From Bradyrhizobium diazoefficiens (GTDB lineage Bacteria > Pseudomonadota > Alphaproteobacteria > Rhizobiales > Xanthobacteraceae): a DNA stretch of 64,000 nt. This document shows, piece by piece, positions 19,191 through 28,691 of this stretch (position 1 is its first letter; every line of letters begins with the position of its first letter). Under the pieces are notes generated by a model. It searched no databases. It was not told the DNA's origin and saw nothing but the letters and a program-made list of their open reading frames with translations. Where the stretch lies: positions 8,021,096-8,085,095 of the forward strand of contig NZ_CP067102.1 in NCBI RefSeq assembly GCF_016616885.1, in the 5' to 3' direction. Made by a program: the position numbers and the translations under genes.

Positions 19191-20375
19191 GTGCGTCGAT
19201 CATTCATCATAACAACAACCATTCTCGCCTTGGCCGCGGTCACCTCCGCGCAAGCCGACGATCTCAAGGTCGCGCTGATCTACGGCAAGACCGGCCCGCT
19301 CGAGGCCTATGCCAAGCAGACCGAGACCGGCCTGCAGATGGGTTTTGAATACGCTACCAAGGGCACCATGACGATCGACGGCCGCAAGATCGTCATCATT
19401 ACCAAGGACGACCAGGGCAAGCCGGATCTGTCCAAGGCCGCGCTCGCCGAAGCCTATCAGGACGACAAGGCCGACATCGCGATCGGCACGACCTCGTCGG
19501 CGGCTGCGCTCGCGATTCTCCCCGTCGCCGAGGAGAACAAGAAGATCCTGATCGTCGAGCCCGCAGTCGCGGACCAGATTACCGGCGAGAAGTGGAATCG
19601 CTACATCTTCCGCACCGCGCGCAATTCATCGCAGGACGCGATCTCGAACGCGGTCGCGATCGGCAAACAGGGCGTCACCGTCGCAACGCTGGCGCAGGAC
19701 TACGCCTTCGGCCGCGACGGCGTCGCCGCCTTCAAGGAGGCGCTGGCCAAGACCGGCGCGACCCTCGCCGCGGAAGAATATGCTCCGACCAACACCACCG
19801 ACTTCACTGCGGTCGGCCAGCGCCTGTTCGATGCGCTGAAAGATAAGCCGAGCCGCAAGGTGATCTGGGTGATCTGGGCCGGCGCCGGCAATCCGCTGGC
19901 GAAACTCCAGGACATGGACCCGAAGCGCTACGGCATCGAGCTCTCCACCGGCGGCAACATCCTGCCGGCGCTCGCCGCCTATAAGAGCCTGCCGGGCATG
20001 GAAGGCGCGACCTATTACTACTACGACATTCCGAAGAACCCGGTGAACGACTGGCTCGTCGCCGAGCACCAGAAGCGCTTCAACGCGCCGCCGGACTTCT
20101 TCACCGCGGGCGGTTTCGCCGCCGCGATGTCCGTCGTCGCCGCCGTCACCAAGGCGAAATCGACCGACACCGAGAAGCTGATCACGGCGATGGAAGGCTT
20201 GGAGTTCGACACGCCGAAGGGCAAGATGGTGTTCCGCAAGGAAGACCATCAGGCGCTGCAGAGCATGTATCACTTCAAGGTCAAGGTCGATCCGAACGTC
20301 GCCTGGGCCATTCTCGAGCGGGTGCGCGAGCTGAAGATCGAGGACATGAACGTTCCCGTCCGCAACAAGCGCTGA
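19191..20375 (+). CDS. ABC transporter periplasmic substrate-binding protein (LivK-like)
   Basis: GTG 19191 is preferred: CAGGAGGG ends 6 nt upstream and the product begins with a clean signal peptide (MRRSFIITTTILALAAVTSA, cleavage near QADD). The 394-residue protein has the two-lobed periplasmic-binding fold of the branched-chain amino acid family, with VALIYGKTGPLEAYAKQTETG and TVATLAQDYAFGRDGVAAF. It delivers an amino acid or related acid to the permease encoded downstream. An IS481 element now separates it from the ATPase and permease genes. The real ligand is unknown. Confidence 0.9.
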   Translation: MRRSFIITTTILALAAVTSAQADDLKVALIYGKTGPLEAYAKQTETGLQMGFEYATKGTMTIDGRKIVIITKDDQGKPDLSKAALAEAYQDDKADIAIGTTSSAAALAILPVAEENKKILIVEPAVADQITGEKWNRYIFRTARNSSQDAISNAVAIGKQGVTVATLAQDYAFGRDGVAAFKEALAKTGATLAAEEYAPTNTTDFTAVGQRLFDALKDKPSRKVIWVIWAGAGNPLAKLQDMDPKRYGIELSTGGNILPALAAYKSLPGMEGATYYYYDIPKNPVNDWLVAEHQKRFNAPPDFFTAGGFAAAMSVVAAVTKAKSTDTEKLITAMEGLEFDTPKGKMVFRKEDHQALQSMYHFKVKVDPNVAWAILERVRELKIEDMNVPVRNKR

Positions 20376-20388
20376 GCTTTCTTGCTTC

Positions 20389-20485
20389 ACCTCACCCGCT
20401 CGCGGGGGAGGCCGGGAGAGGGCTCTCACCTCTTGGGGGTCCTCGCCTGTGGCGATACCCTCTCCCCAACCCTCCCCCGCAAGCG
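20389..20485. repeat. palindromic repeat, left part (interrupted by IS481)
   Basis: The stretch is rich in CTCACC / GGGGGAGG / CCCTCTCCCC blocks. Its right arm is CCCTCCCCCGCAAGCG at the IS border. Without the IS, the sequence would join to GGGGGAGGG at 21760-21768 and form a perfect stem CCCTCCCCCGC / GCGGGGGAGGG with a 2-nt centre. This hairpin probably once lay between the binding-protein gene and the ATPase gene. Confidence 0.65.
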
Positions 20486-21755
20486 TGTTCAGACCGGGGA
20501 CATGGTGGACGGGTGTTCGGAGACATCGTGGACAGTTTCGACAGCGAATCAAGGAGGCTGTCGGATGCCGTTCCGCGAGGTGTCTCGGATGGACGCGAGA
20601 TTGGAGTTTGTGATGTTGGCCTCGGCAGAGGGAGCCAACGTTCGGCAATTGTGCCGTCGGTTCGGGATCAGTCCGACGACGGGCTACAAGTGGTTGGAGC
20701 GTTGGCGGACAAGCGGGACGACGGGGCTTCAGGAGCAGTCGCGGCGGCCGCAGCATTCGCCGCTGCGCAGCGTTGCGGCGACAGAGGATGCGGTGCTTTC
20801 GGTCCGCACGGAGCATCCGGCCTGGGGCGGCCGCAAGATTGCCAGGCGGCTGAAGGATCTCGGCCACGATGAAGTTCCGGCGCCCTCCACGGTGACGGCC
20901 ATCCTGAAGCGGCATGGTATCGAGCTCGGCACATTCGGCGGTGGTCAGGCCCCCTTCACCCGCTTCGAGCGCGGGCGGCCGAACGAGTTGTGGCAGATGG
21001 ACTTCAAGGGCCATGTGGCCATGCACGCCGGCCGGCTTCATCCGCTGACCGTGCTCGACGATCACTCGCGCTTTTCCGTGGTGCTTGCGGCTTGCGCCAA
21101 CGAGCAGACCGAAACGGTCCAGCAGCAACTCATCACCGCATTCCGCCGCTACGGCCTGCCCGAGAGGCTGATTACCGACAACGGTTCGCCCTGGGGCGAT
21201 GGCCCGGGCAGCCCGTTCACCCCGCTCGGCGTCTGGCTGATCGAGCTTGGCATCAGGATCAGCCATTCGCGGCCCTATCATCCGCAGACCATGGGCAAGG
21301 ACGAACGCTTCCACCGCAGCCTCAAGGCCGAAGTGCTGTCCGCTCCGCCCTTCGCCGATCTCGCCGCCGCCGCGCGCGCCTTCGAGCACTGGCGCAACGT
21401 CTACAACACGCAGCGACCACACGAGGCTATCGAGCTGGCCGTCCCGGCCAGCCGCTATCAGCCGAGCCAGCGCGCCTATGTCGAGACCATCGCGCCCTTC
21501 GAATACGCCCCGGGCGACATCGTGCGCCGCGTCCAGCAGGGTGGTCACGTCAGCTTCCTCGGCCGTGCCATCAAAGTCCCCAAGGCCTTCCGCGGAAAGG
21601 CGATCGCCTTCCGGCCAACCACACAGGACGGCCTCTTCGACGTCGTCTTCCGAACCCAGACAATTGCAACCGTCGATATTCGGCCTCTCGACGGCAGGCT
21701 CGAAAGTGTCCACGATGTCTCCGAACACCCGTCCACCATGTCCCCGGTCTGAACA
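20486..21755 (+). mobile_element. complete IS481-family insertion sequence
   Basis: The element is 1270 bp with terminal inverted repeats that are identical over 49 bp, starting TGTTCAGACCGGGGACATGG, and then continue with one mismatch for about 7 bp more. The same 5 bases, AAGCG, flank both ends (20481-20485 and 21756-21760), a target-site duplication. It carries one intact transposase gene whose last codons lie within the right repeat. The intact frame and near-identical ends suggest a recent insertion. The target is the centre of a palindromic repeat in the transporter operon. Confidence 0.93.
20565..21752 (+). CDS. IS481-family transposase
   Basis: ATG 20565 follows AAGGAGG by 7 nt and gives 395 residues. 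An N-terminal helix-turn-helix pair (NVRQLCRRFGISPTTGYKW, then a second HTH with HPAWGGRKIARRL) precedes the DDE integrase core: ELWQMDFKGH (first D), ERLITDNGSPWG (second D) and HPQTMGKDERFHRSLKAE (E). The C-terminal domain RVQQGGHVSFLGRAIKVPKAF is typical of IS481. No frameshift or stop is visible, so it should be active. Confidence 0.95.
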   Translation: MPFREVSRMDARLEFVMLASAEGANVRQLCRRFGISPTTGYKWLERWRTSGTTGLQEQSRRPQHSPLRSVAATEDAVLSVRTEHPAWGGRKIARRLKDLGHDEVPAPSTVTAILKRHGIELGTFGGGQAPFTRFERGRPNELWQMDFKGHVAMHAGRLHPLTVLDDHSRFSVVLAACANEQTETVQQQLITAFRRYGLPERLITDNGSPWGDGPGSPFTPLGVWLIELGIRISHSRPYHPQTMGKDERFHRSLKAEVLSAPPFADLAAAARAFEHWRNVYNTQRPHEAIELAVPASRYQPSQRAYVETIAPFEYAPGDIVRRVQQGGHVSFLGRAIKVPKAFRGKAIAFRPTTQDGLFDVVFRTQTIATVDIRPLDGRLESVHDVSEHPSTMSPV

Positions 21756-21820
21756 AAGCGGGGGAGGGAGTGCAGCGTGGCCGCGGATACATCTTCATCT
21801 CATCATTCACCAGACCTCGA

Positions 21821-22597
21821 ATGACGCTCTCTCTCGAAACGCGCGACCTCACCATCCGCTTCGGCGGGCATGTCGCGGTCAACAACGTCACCTGCACGTT
21901 TCGCCCGGGCGAGCTCACCGCTATCGTCGGGCCGAATGGCGCCGGCAAGACCACCTATTTCAACCTGATTTCGGGCCAGCTGCGCGCCTCCCACGGCAGC
22001 ATCCTGTTCGACGGCACCGACATCACGGAGCATTCCGCGCCGCTGCGGACCCGTGCGGGTCTCGGACGCGCGTTCCAGCTGACAAATCTCTTTCCGAACC
22101 TGACGGTCGAAGAGAACGTCCGCCTCGCGGTGCAGGCGGCCAACGGCACCCACTACGACATGCTGCGGCCCTGGACGGTCCGCCGCGATCTGATCGCGCG
22201 CGCCGACGCCATCCTCGACCAGGTCGCGCTCGGCAATCGCCGCGGCGTGGCCGCAACCGCGCTGTCGCATGGCGACCAGCGCAAGCTCGAGGTGGCACTG
22301 ATGATCGCGCTGGAGCCTGATGTCTTCATGTTCGACGAGCCGACCGCCGGCATGAGCATCGACGAGGTGCCGGTCGTGCTGAATCTGATCGCGCAGCTCA
22401 AGCAGGACAAGAGCAAGATCATCCTGCTGGTCGAGCACAAGATGGACGTGGTGCGCTCGCTCGCCGATCGCATCATCGTGCTGCATAACGGCCAGCTCGT
22501 CGCCGACGGCCCGCCGGCCGAGGTGATCGCCTCGCCGATCGTGCAGGAAGCGTATCTCGGCGTTGCACCCAAAAACGCTCCAGAGAGTGCCGCATGA
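21821..22597 (+). CDS. branched-chain amino acid-type ABC transporter ATPase (LivG-like)
   Basis: The 258-residue protein has Walker A GPNGAGKT, Q-loop RAFQLTNLF, a signature region LSHGDQRKLEVAL (LSHGD in place of LSGGQ, usual for LivG proteins), Walker B VFMFDEPTAGM and switch LLVEHKMD. It binds the permease on the inner face of the membrane and hydrolyses ATP. Its stop overlaps the start of the second ATPase gene by 4 bp (ATGA). It is the first gene after the IS481 element, only 65 bp from it, so it now depends on read-through or on a promoter in or near the IS. Confidence 0.93.
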   Translation: MTLSLETRDLTIRFGGHVAVNNVTCTFRPGELTAIVGPNGAGKTTYFNLISGQLRASHGSILFDGTDITEHSAPLRTRAGLGRAFQLTNLFPNLTVEENVRLAVQAANGTHYDMLRPWTVRRDLIARADAILDQVALGNRRGVAATALSHGDQRKLEVALMIALEPDVFMFDEPTAGMSIDEVPVVLNLIAQLKQDKSKIILLVEHKMDVVRSLADRIIVLHNGQLVADGPPAEVIASPIVQEAYLGVAPKNAPESAA

Positions 22598-23316
22598 CCG
22601 ATCTCTTAAAGCTCTCGGGCGTGCACACCCATATCGGCCGCTACCACATCCTCCAGGGCATCGACCTCGCCGTCCCGCAAGGACAGGTCACGATGCTGCT
22701 CGGCCGCAACGGCGCCGGCAAGACCACGACGCTGCGCACCATCATGGGCCTGTGGCACGCCTCCACGGGCGAGATCACGCTCGGCGGCGAGGGCATCGAG
22801 AGCCGCGCCACGCCCGAGATTGCGCGTCTCGGCGTCGGTTACGTGCCGGAAAGCATGGCAGTGTTCTCCGATCTGACAGTGAAAGAAAATCTGGTGCTTG
22901 CGGCGCGCGACGCGCCGATGGACGACCAGCAACTGGAATGGATCTTTGGCTTCTTTCCGGCGCTGCGCCGGTTCTGGCTGTCGCGCGCCGGTAGCCTCTC
23001 GGGCGGACAGAAGCAAATGTTGTCGATCGCACGCGCCATCATCGAGCCGCGCAAGCTCTTGCTGATCGACGAGCCGACCAAGGGGCTGGCGCCCGCCATC
23101 GTCATGGCGCTGATCGAATGCCTGAAGGAGATCAAGCGCAAGGGCGCGACCATTCTCCTCGTCGAGCAGAATTTCTTTGCCGCCCGCGAGCTCGGCGACA
23201 GCGTGCTGGTGATGGACAACGGCACCATCGCCCATCGCGGCGAGATGGCGGCCTTGGCCGCCGACGTGCCGCTGCAGGAGCGACTCCTGGGCCTGAGCCT
23301 GGAGGCGCATCAGTGA
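22594..23316 (+). CDS. branched-chain amino acid-type ABC transporter ATPase (LivF-like)
   Basis: The 240-residue protein has Walker A GRNGAGKTTTLRTIMG, the family block GVGYVPESMAVFSDLTVKENL, signature LSGGQKQML and Walker B KLLLIDEPTKGLAP, followed by LLVEQNFF. It is the partner ATPase of the preceding protein. The ATG overlaps the upstream stop and its own stop overlaps the GTG of the next gene, so translation is coupled. Confidence 0.93.
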   Translation: MTDLLKLSGVHTHIGRYHILQGIDLAVPQGQVTMLLGRNGAGKTTTLRTIMGLWHASTGEITLGGEGIESRATPEIARLGVGYVPESMAVFSDLTVKENLVLAARDAPMDDQQLEWIFGFFPALRRFWLSRAGSLSGGQKQMLSIARAIIEPRKLLLIDEPTKGLAPAIVMALIECLKEIKRKGATILLVEQNFFAARELGDSVLVMDNGTIAHRGEMAALAADVPLQERLLGLSLEAHQ

Positions 23317-24323
23317 CTGAACTTGCCGCAAATGATCCGCTGCCGAAGCCGAAGCGCGACATCGCGCCGATCCTGCTGCCGATCGCGCTCGCGCTTGTCA
23401 CGATCCCGCTGATCGGCTCGCCCAGCACCTGGCTGACCTTGACCGCCGCGAGCCTCGCGATGGGCATGATGATCTTCATCATGGCCTCTGGCCTGACGTT
23501 GGTTTTCGGCCTCATGGACGTGCTGAATTTCGGCCACGGCGCCTTCATCGCCGTCGGCGCTTATGTGGCAACGCTGGTGTTCGCGCCGTTCGCGGCCTCG
23601 GTGCAGGCGGATTCGCTGTGGGTGAACCTCGCGGTGCTGGCGCCGGCAGCGCTGCTGTCGATGGCGGTGTCCGGCGCGCTTGGCCTGGTCGTCGAGCGCG
23701 TGCTGATCCTTCCCGTGTACGGCCAGCATCTGAAGCAGATCCTGATGACCACGGGCGGCTTGATTGTCGCAGAACAGACGCTTTATGCGCTGTGGGGGCC
23801 GCAGATCATCCCGATGCCGCTGCCGGCCTCGCTGCGCGGCTCCTTCATCCTCGGTGACGTCGCGATCGCGAAATACCGCGTGCTGGCGACGCTGATCGGG
23901 CTTGCCGTCTTCATCGCGATCCAGCTCGTGCTCAACCGCACCAAGCTCGGCCTTCTGATCCGCGCCGGCGTCGAGAACCGCGAGATGGTCGAGGCGCTCG
24001 GCTATCGCATCCGTCGTCTCTTCCTTGGCGTGTTCATGACCGGCTCGGCGCTGGCCGGCCTCGGCGGCGTGATGTGGGCGCTCTATCGCGAGCAGGTCCA
24101 CGCCTCCATGAGCGACGAGCTCACGGTCTTGATCTTTGTCGTCGTCATCATCGGCGGCCTCGGCTCGATCGGCGGCTGCTTCATCGGTGCGATCCTGGTG
24201 GCGATGGTCGCCAATTACGGCGGCTTCCTGGTGCCGAAACTTGCCCTCGTCTCCAACATCCTGCTGATGGTCGCCATTCTGATGTGGCGGCCGCGCGGCC
24301 TCTATGCGGTGACCAGCCGATGA
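23313..24323 (+). CDS. branched-chain amino acid-type ABC permease (LivH-like)
   Basis: GTG 23313 overlaps the ATPase stop, as expected in a tight operon, and gives 336 residues. About eight hydrophobic segments follow a polar N-terminus of roughly 20 residues. The family motifs are SGLTLVFGLMDVLNFGHGAF and the cytoplasmic EAA-like loop RAGVENREMVEALGYRIRRL, which contacts the ATPase. It forms half of the inner-membrane channel. Confidence 0.92.
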   Translation: MTELAANDPLPKPKRDIAPILLPIALALVTIPLIGSPSTWLTLTAASLAMGMMIFIMASGLTLVFGLMDVLNFGHGAFIAVGAYVATLVFAPFAASVQADSLWVNLAVLAPAALLSMAVSGALGLVVERVLILPVYGQHLKQILMTTGGLIVAEQTLYALWGPQIIPMPLPASLRGSFILGDVAIAKYRVLATLIGLAVFIAIQLVLNRTKLGLLIRAGVENREMVEALGYRIRRLFLGVFMTGSALAGLGGVMWALYREQVHASMSDELTVLIFVVVIIGGLGSIGGCFIGAILVAMVANYGGFLVPKLALVSNILLMVAILMWRPRGLYAVTSR

Positions 24324-25405
24324 TGATCCTGTCAGGCGATCCGCCGCGGAGCCGCGTGCTCACGCTTGTTCTCGTCGTCATCATCCTGGCGCTGGCGGCG
24401 ACGCCGTTCCTGTTCCCGGGCGCAAAGGCGCTGAACGTGGCGGCCAAGATCTGCGTGTTCGCCGCGCTGGTCGCCTCCTACGATTTGCTGCTCGGCTATA
24501 CCGGCTCGGTGTCGTTCGCGCATACGATGTTCTATGGCATCGGCAGCTACGCGATCGCGATTGCGCTCTATGGCATGGGACCAAACTGGGCCGCGGTCGC
24601 GACCGGCATCGTCGTCGGCCTGCCGCTCGCAGCGCTACTCGCCCTCGCCATCGGTCTGTTCTCGCTGCGGGTCGCCGCGATCTTCTTTGCCATGATCACG
24701 CTCGCCGTCGCTTCCGCCTTCCAGGTATTGGCCTCGCAGCTGTCCTGGTTGACCGGCGGCGAGGACGGGCGCAGCTTCCAGCTCCCGGAGCTGCTCCGTC
24801 CCGGCACGGTACTGATCTCCAAAAGCCTGTTCGGCTTCGAGATCAACGGCCGCATCCTGACCTTCTACCTGGTGTTCGCAGTCTCGGCCTTGATGATCCT
24901 CGCGCTGCTGCGGGTGGTGAACTCGCCGTTCGGTCGCGTGCTGCAGGCGATCCGGGAGAACCGTTTTCGCGCCGAGGCACTCGGCTTCCGCACCGTCTTC
25001 CATTTGACCTACGCCAACTGCCTCGCGGCCCTCGTCGCCGCGGGCGCCGGCATCCTGAACGCGCTGTGGCTGCGCTATGCCGGCCCGGACACCTCGCTGA
25101 GCTTCTCCATCATGCTGGACATTCTCTTGATGGTGGTGATCGGCGGCATGGGCACGATCTACGGCGCGATCATCGGCGCGACGATCTTCATCCTGGCGCA
25201 GAACTATCTGCAATCGCTGATGGGCGTCGCCTCCAAGGCGGCGAGCGAAGCCGGTCTGCCGCTGCTGCCGGGGCTGCTGCATCCCGATCGCTGGCTGCTG
25301 TGGCTCGGGCTGCTCTTCATCGCCAGCGTCTATTTCTTCCCGACCGGCGTGGTCGGGCGGCTGCGCAGTGGCGGCGGCGACAAGAGCGCTGGCGCCTCGC
25401 ATTAA
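24320..25405 (+). CDS. branched-chain amino acid-type ABC permease (LivM-like)
   Basis: The protein has 361 residues; ATG 24320 overlaps the upstream stop by 4 bp. It is highly hydrophobic, with YDLLLGYTGSVSFAHTMFYG near the N-terminus and the ATPase-contact loop RVLQAIRENRFRAEALGFRT. It pairs with the LivH-like protein to complete the channel. It is the last gene of the operon; 175 bp of non-coding DNA follow before the next GGDEF-EAL gene. Confidence 0.92.
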   Translation: MMILSGDPPRSRVLTLVLVVIILALAATPFLFPGAKALNVAAKICVFAALVASYDLLLGYTGSVSFAHTMFYGIGSYAIAIALYGMGPNWAAVATGIVVGLPLAALLALAIGLFSLRVAAIFFAMITLAVASAFQVLASQLSWLTGGEDGRSFQLPELLRPGTVLISKSLFGFEINGRILTFYLVFAVSALMILALLRVVNSPFGRVLQAIRENRFRAEALGFRTVFHLTYANCLAALVAAGAGILNALWLRYAGPDTSLSFSIMLDILLMVVIGGMGTIYGAIIGATIFILAQNYLQSLMGVASKAASEAGLPLLPGLLHPDRWLLWLGLLFIASVYFFPTGVVGRLRSGGGDKSAGASH

Positions 25406-25579
25406 GCCTCCATTAACGATGCAGCGCAGCGGTTATCGCGAACGCAGCGCAACCAGGAAGCGATTCGCGCTGCGCTCGGCCCCGATACGCTTGCGCAACC
25501 TGGATTAATCCTCAGGTAACTGGTTTTCCTAAGCATTGGGCCATTTGTACGGTGTATTTCTGTCCCCCAGGGGGAGGAA

Positions 25580-28500
25580 ATGCGCGACCTATTCTCAGGG
25601 ATGGCATCCAGACTGTCGCTAGCCGTCAAGGGCGGCTGGGACGCTGCCATGCGACGCGGCCCCGTGCTGTGGCTGATCCTATCAGGCGCATTGCTTGTCG
25701 CCGGCATCTTCGCAGTGACGGCCATGGCGTCCGGCGAGTTTCGCGAGCGCACACTGGTCAACCGCGAGCGCGAGCTGGAGAACACCGTGCAGCTGATCGC
25801 ACGGCACTTCGACCAGCAATTCGAAGATTCCGACGTCATCGCGGCCGACCTGATCGGGCAGATGCACTTGCCGGAAATCACCTCGCCGCAGATGTTCCGC
25901 GAGCGCATGTCGGGGCCCGAAGCGAACCGGATGCTGAGGAGCAAAATCAGCCCGGTCTCCTATCTCGGCGACATCGCGATCTACGATGCCGACGGCGACC
26001 TGATCAGCTGGTCTCGGGCCGAGCCCCTGCCCAAGATCAACATCTCCTCACGCACCTATTTCCAGACCTTCAAATCGAGTCCGATGTCGGAGCCGGTGCT
26101 GCTGGAGTCGGTGCGCAGCTTCATCATCGACAAATGGACCACCATCGTCGCCCGCCGGCTGAGCCTGCCCGACGGCACCTTCGTCGGAGCGATGGTCCGG
26201 CGGATCGATCCCGACAGCTATCAGCGCTATTTCGCCTCGGTCGCTCTGGCTGATGGCGCCGCCATCTCGCTGTTCGACCGCGAAGGCGTGATGCTGGCGC
26301 GCTACCCGAATGTCGAATCGATGATCGGGGTCAGCTACAAGAGTGCGCCGCTGATGCAGAAGGTGCTGACCCGCGGCGGTCAGCACACGCTTCGCGTCAA
26401 GAGCCCGGTGGACGGCGAGGAGAAGCTCGGTTCGGCTGCGTCGCTCACGCATTTCCCGCTGGTCATCGTCGCCACCAACACCATGTCGTCCGCGCTTGCC
26501 GACTGGCGGCAGCAGACCGGCTTCATGGTCACCACCGCGACGCTTTCGGCGGCCGTGATCGCGCTGATCCTGTTCATGATCATCCGCCAGATCGACCGGC
26601 AGAACCGCGAGGCCCAGCAGCGCCTGGAGGCGGAGCGGCTGCGGCTCGACACCGCCCTCAACAATATGTCCCAAGGGCTGATCCTGTACGACGCAGCCGG
26701 GTACATCGTCACCTGCAATCGCCGCTATGCCGACATGTTCGGCCTCTCCCACGACGTCATCAAGCCCGGCTGTCACATTCGCGAGGCGATGTCTCATCGC
26801 AAGGAACGTAACGCGTTCGGCGGCGATGTCGAAGCGTTTTGCGCCGACGTCATGAAGGTCGTGGCCGAAGGCGAGGTCTCGACGAGAGCTCACCTGCTGC
26901 CCAACGGCCGCGCCTTCCAGGTCATCAACACCCCGCTCGCGCAGGGCGGATGGGTCGCCACGATCGAGGAGATCACCGAACGGCGCAATCTGGAGCAGGA
27001 GCGCGACCGCAACTACACGTTCCTCCGCGAGATCATCGACCACATCCCATCGCAGATCACGGTGAAGGATGCCCGGACACGGCAATATCTGCTGATCAAC
27101 CGTACCGCCGAAGAGCAGTTCGGCCAATCGCGCGAAGCGGTAGTCGGCAAGACCCCCTTCGACATCTATCCGGGTGACACCGCAAGGAAAGTTACCGAAG
27201 ACGACAGCAAGGCGTTGGAGACGACCGAGGGATTGTTCAGGGACGAGCATCCCTGGCCGAGCCTGACCATGGGGCTGCGCTACATCACCTCGACCCGAAT
27301 CGGCATTCGCGACACGTCGGGCGAGCCGCGCTACCTCATCAACGTCGTCGAGGATGTCACCGAGCGGCGGCGCGCCCACGAGAAGATCGCGCATATGGCG
27401 CATTATGACGCGCTGACCGACCTGCCGAACCGAACGCTGTTCCGCGAGCAGATCGAGCGCGAGCTGGAGAAGGTCGCCGGCGGCGAACAGTTCGCGCTGC
27501 TCTATATCGACGTCGACGAATTCAAGGGCATCAACGATTCGCTCGGCCACCATGTCGGCGACGAGCTGCTGAAGGCGATCGCGGGTCGCATCCGCGCCTG
27601 CCTCAGGCCGGGCGATCTGATCGCGCGGCTCGGCGGCGACGAGTTTGCCGTGATCCAGACCGGAATCGAATCGTCTGCCGACGTGCTGTCCTTCGTGACG
27701 CGGCTCCATGAAGCGATCCGCCGCCCCTATCACTGCCTCGGCCACCAGCTCTCCACCGACGCCAGCATCGGCATCGCGCTGGCACCGCAGGACGGCACCG
27801 ATCTCGACCAGCTCATCAAGAATGCCGACCTCGCAATGTACGGCGCCAAGGCGGAAGGGCGGCGTACCTACCGCTTCTTCGTGCCAGAGATGGATGCGTG
27901 CGCCAGGGCTCGCCTCTCCCTGGAGCAGGATCTGCGCCAGGCGCTGGTCAATGGCGGCTTCGAGATCCATTACCAGCCGCTGGTCAATCTGCATTCGGGC
28001 GAGGTCTCCGGCTGCGAGGCGCTGCTGCGCTGGCGTCATCCCGTGCGCGGCATGGTCTCGCCGGCCGAATTCATTCCGATCGCCGAGGACACCGGCCTGA
28101 TCAACGAGCTGGGCGACTGGGTGCTGCGTACGGCCTGCAACGAGGCCGCGACCTGGCCGGCTCATGTGCGCGTCGCCGTCAACGTCTCGCCGGTGCAGCT
28201 CAAATGCGACACGCTGGCGCTGCGGATCGCAGGCGCCCTCGCCGCCTCCGGGCTTGAGCCGCGACGGCTCGAGCTCGAGATCACGGAGGCCGTGCTGATC
28301 CGCGATGACGAGGCGGCACTCTCGATCCTGCACCAGCTTCGTTCGATCGGCGTGCGCATCGCGCTCGACGATTTCGGCACCGGCTATTCCTCGCTGAGCT
28401 ATCTGAAACGCTTCCCGTTCGACAAGATCAAGATCGACCGCTGCTTCGTCGCCGACATCGCGGATTCCGGCGGATCACCCGTGATCGTCCAGGCGGTGGT

Positions 28501-28690
28501 GAACATCGCCTCCGCCAGCAATATGACCACGGTGGCCGAAGGCGTCGAGACCGAGGCCCAGCGCGAGATGCTGCGCGCGCTCGGCTGCACGGAGATGCAG
28601 GGCTATCTGTTCAGCAAGCCGAAGCCGGCGGCCGAGGTGCGCGGGTTGTTCGGCCCGGGCGATGCCATGCCAGTGGCGGCGGTGGCCTGA
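25580..28690 (+). CDS. membrane sensor with PAS, GGDEF and EAL domains
   Basis: ATG 25580 follows GGGGGAGGAA. The 1036-residue protein has a transmembrane segment near 33-55, a periplasmic dCACHE-like sensor (about 60-305), a second segment near 315-335, two PAS regions (about 355-475 and 480-600), GGDEF (about 605-770) and EAL (about 785-1025). The cyclase motif GGDEF is at 685-689 with an RxxD inhibitory site (RPGD) five residues before it. The EAL motif is intact (E813) with EITEAVL, DDFGTGYSSL and IKIDRCF. Both activities are therefore possible, with an external ligand tipping the balance. The next gene starts one base after its stop. Confidence 0.9.
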   Translation: MRDLFSGMASRLSLAVKGGWDAAMRRGPVLWLILSGALLVAGIFAVTAMASGEFRERTLVNRERELENTVQLIARHFDQQFEDSDVIAADLIGQMHLPEITSPQMFRERMSGPEANRMLRSKISPVSYLGDIAIYDADGDLISWSRAEPLPKINISSRTYFQTFKSSPMSEPVLLESVRSFIIDKWTTIVARRLSLPDGTFVGAMVRRIDPDSYQRYFASVALADGAAISLFDREGVMLARYPNVESMIGVSYKSAPLMQKVLTRGGQHTLRVKSPVDGEEKLGSAASLTHFPLVIVATNTMSSALADWRQQTGFMVTTATLSAAVIALILFMIIRQIDRQNREAQQRLEAERLRLDTALNNMSQGLILYDAAGYIVTCNRRYADMFGLSHDVIKPGCHIREAMSHRKERNAFGGDVEAFCADVMKVVAEGEVSTRAHLLPNGRAFQVINTPLAQGGWVATIEEITERRNLEQERDRNYTFLREIIDHIPSQITVKDARTRQYLLINRTAEEQFGQSREAVVGKTPFDIYPGDTARKVTEDDSKALETTEGLFRDEHPWPSLTMGLRYITSTRIGIRDTSGEPRYLINVVEDVTERRRAHEKIAHMAHYDALTDLPNRTLFREQIERELEKVAGGEQFALLYIDVDEFKGINDSLGHHVGDELLKAIAGRIRACLRPGDLIARLGGDEFAVIQTGIESSADVLSFVTRLHEAIRRPYHCLGHQLSTDASIGIALAPQDGTDLDQLIKNADLAMYGAKAEGRRTYRFFVPEMDACARARLSLEQDLRQALVNGGFEIHYQPLVNLHSGEVSGCEALLRWRHPVRGMVSPAEFIPIAEDTGLINELGDWVLRTACNEAATWPAHVRVAVNVSPVQLKCDTLALRIAGALAASGLEPRRLELEITEAVLIRDDEAALSILHQLRSIGVRIALDDFGTGYSSLSYLKRFPFDKIKIDRCFVADIADSGGSPVIVQAVVNIASASNMTTVAEGVETEAQREMLRALGCTEMQGYLFSKPKPAAEVRGLFGPGDAMPVAAVA

Positions 28691-28691
28691 G

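Noticed and set aside
19626..21728. 700-codon minus-strand frame crossing the IS481 left border
   Set aside because: It runs through the binding-protein gene, a non-coding repeat and the IS; a frame spanning an insertion junction with no motifs is chance.
26048..28333. 761-codon open frame on the minus strand
   Set aside because: Antisense shadow of the PAS-GGDEF-EAL gene, with no family motif.
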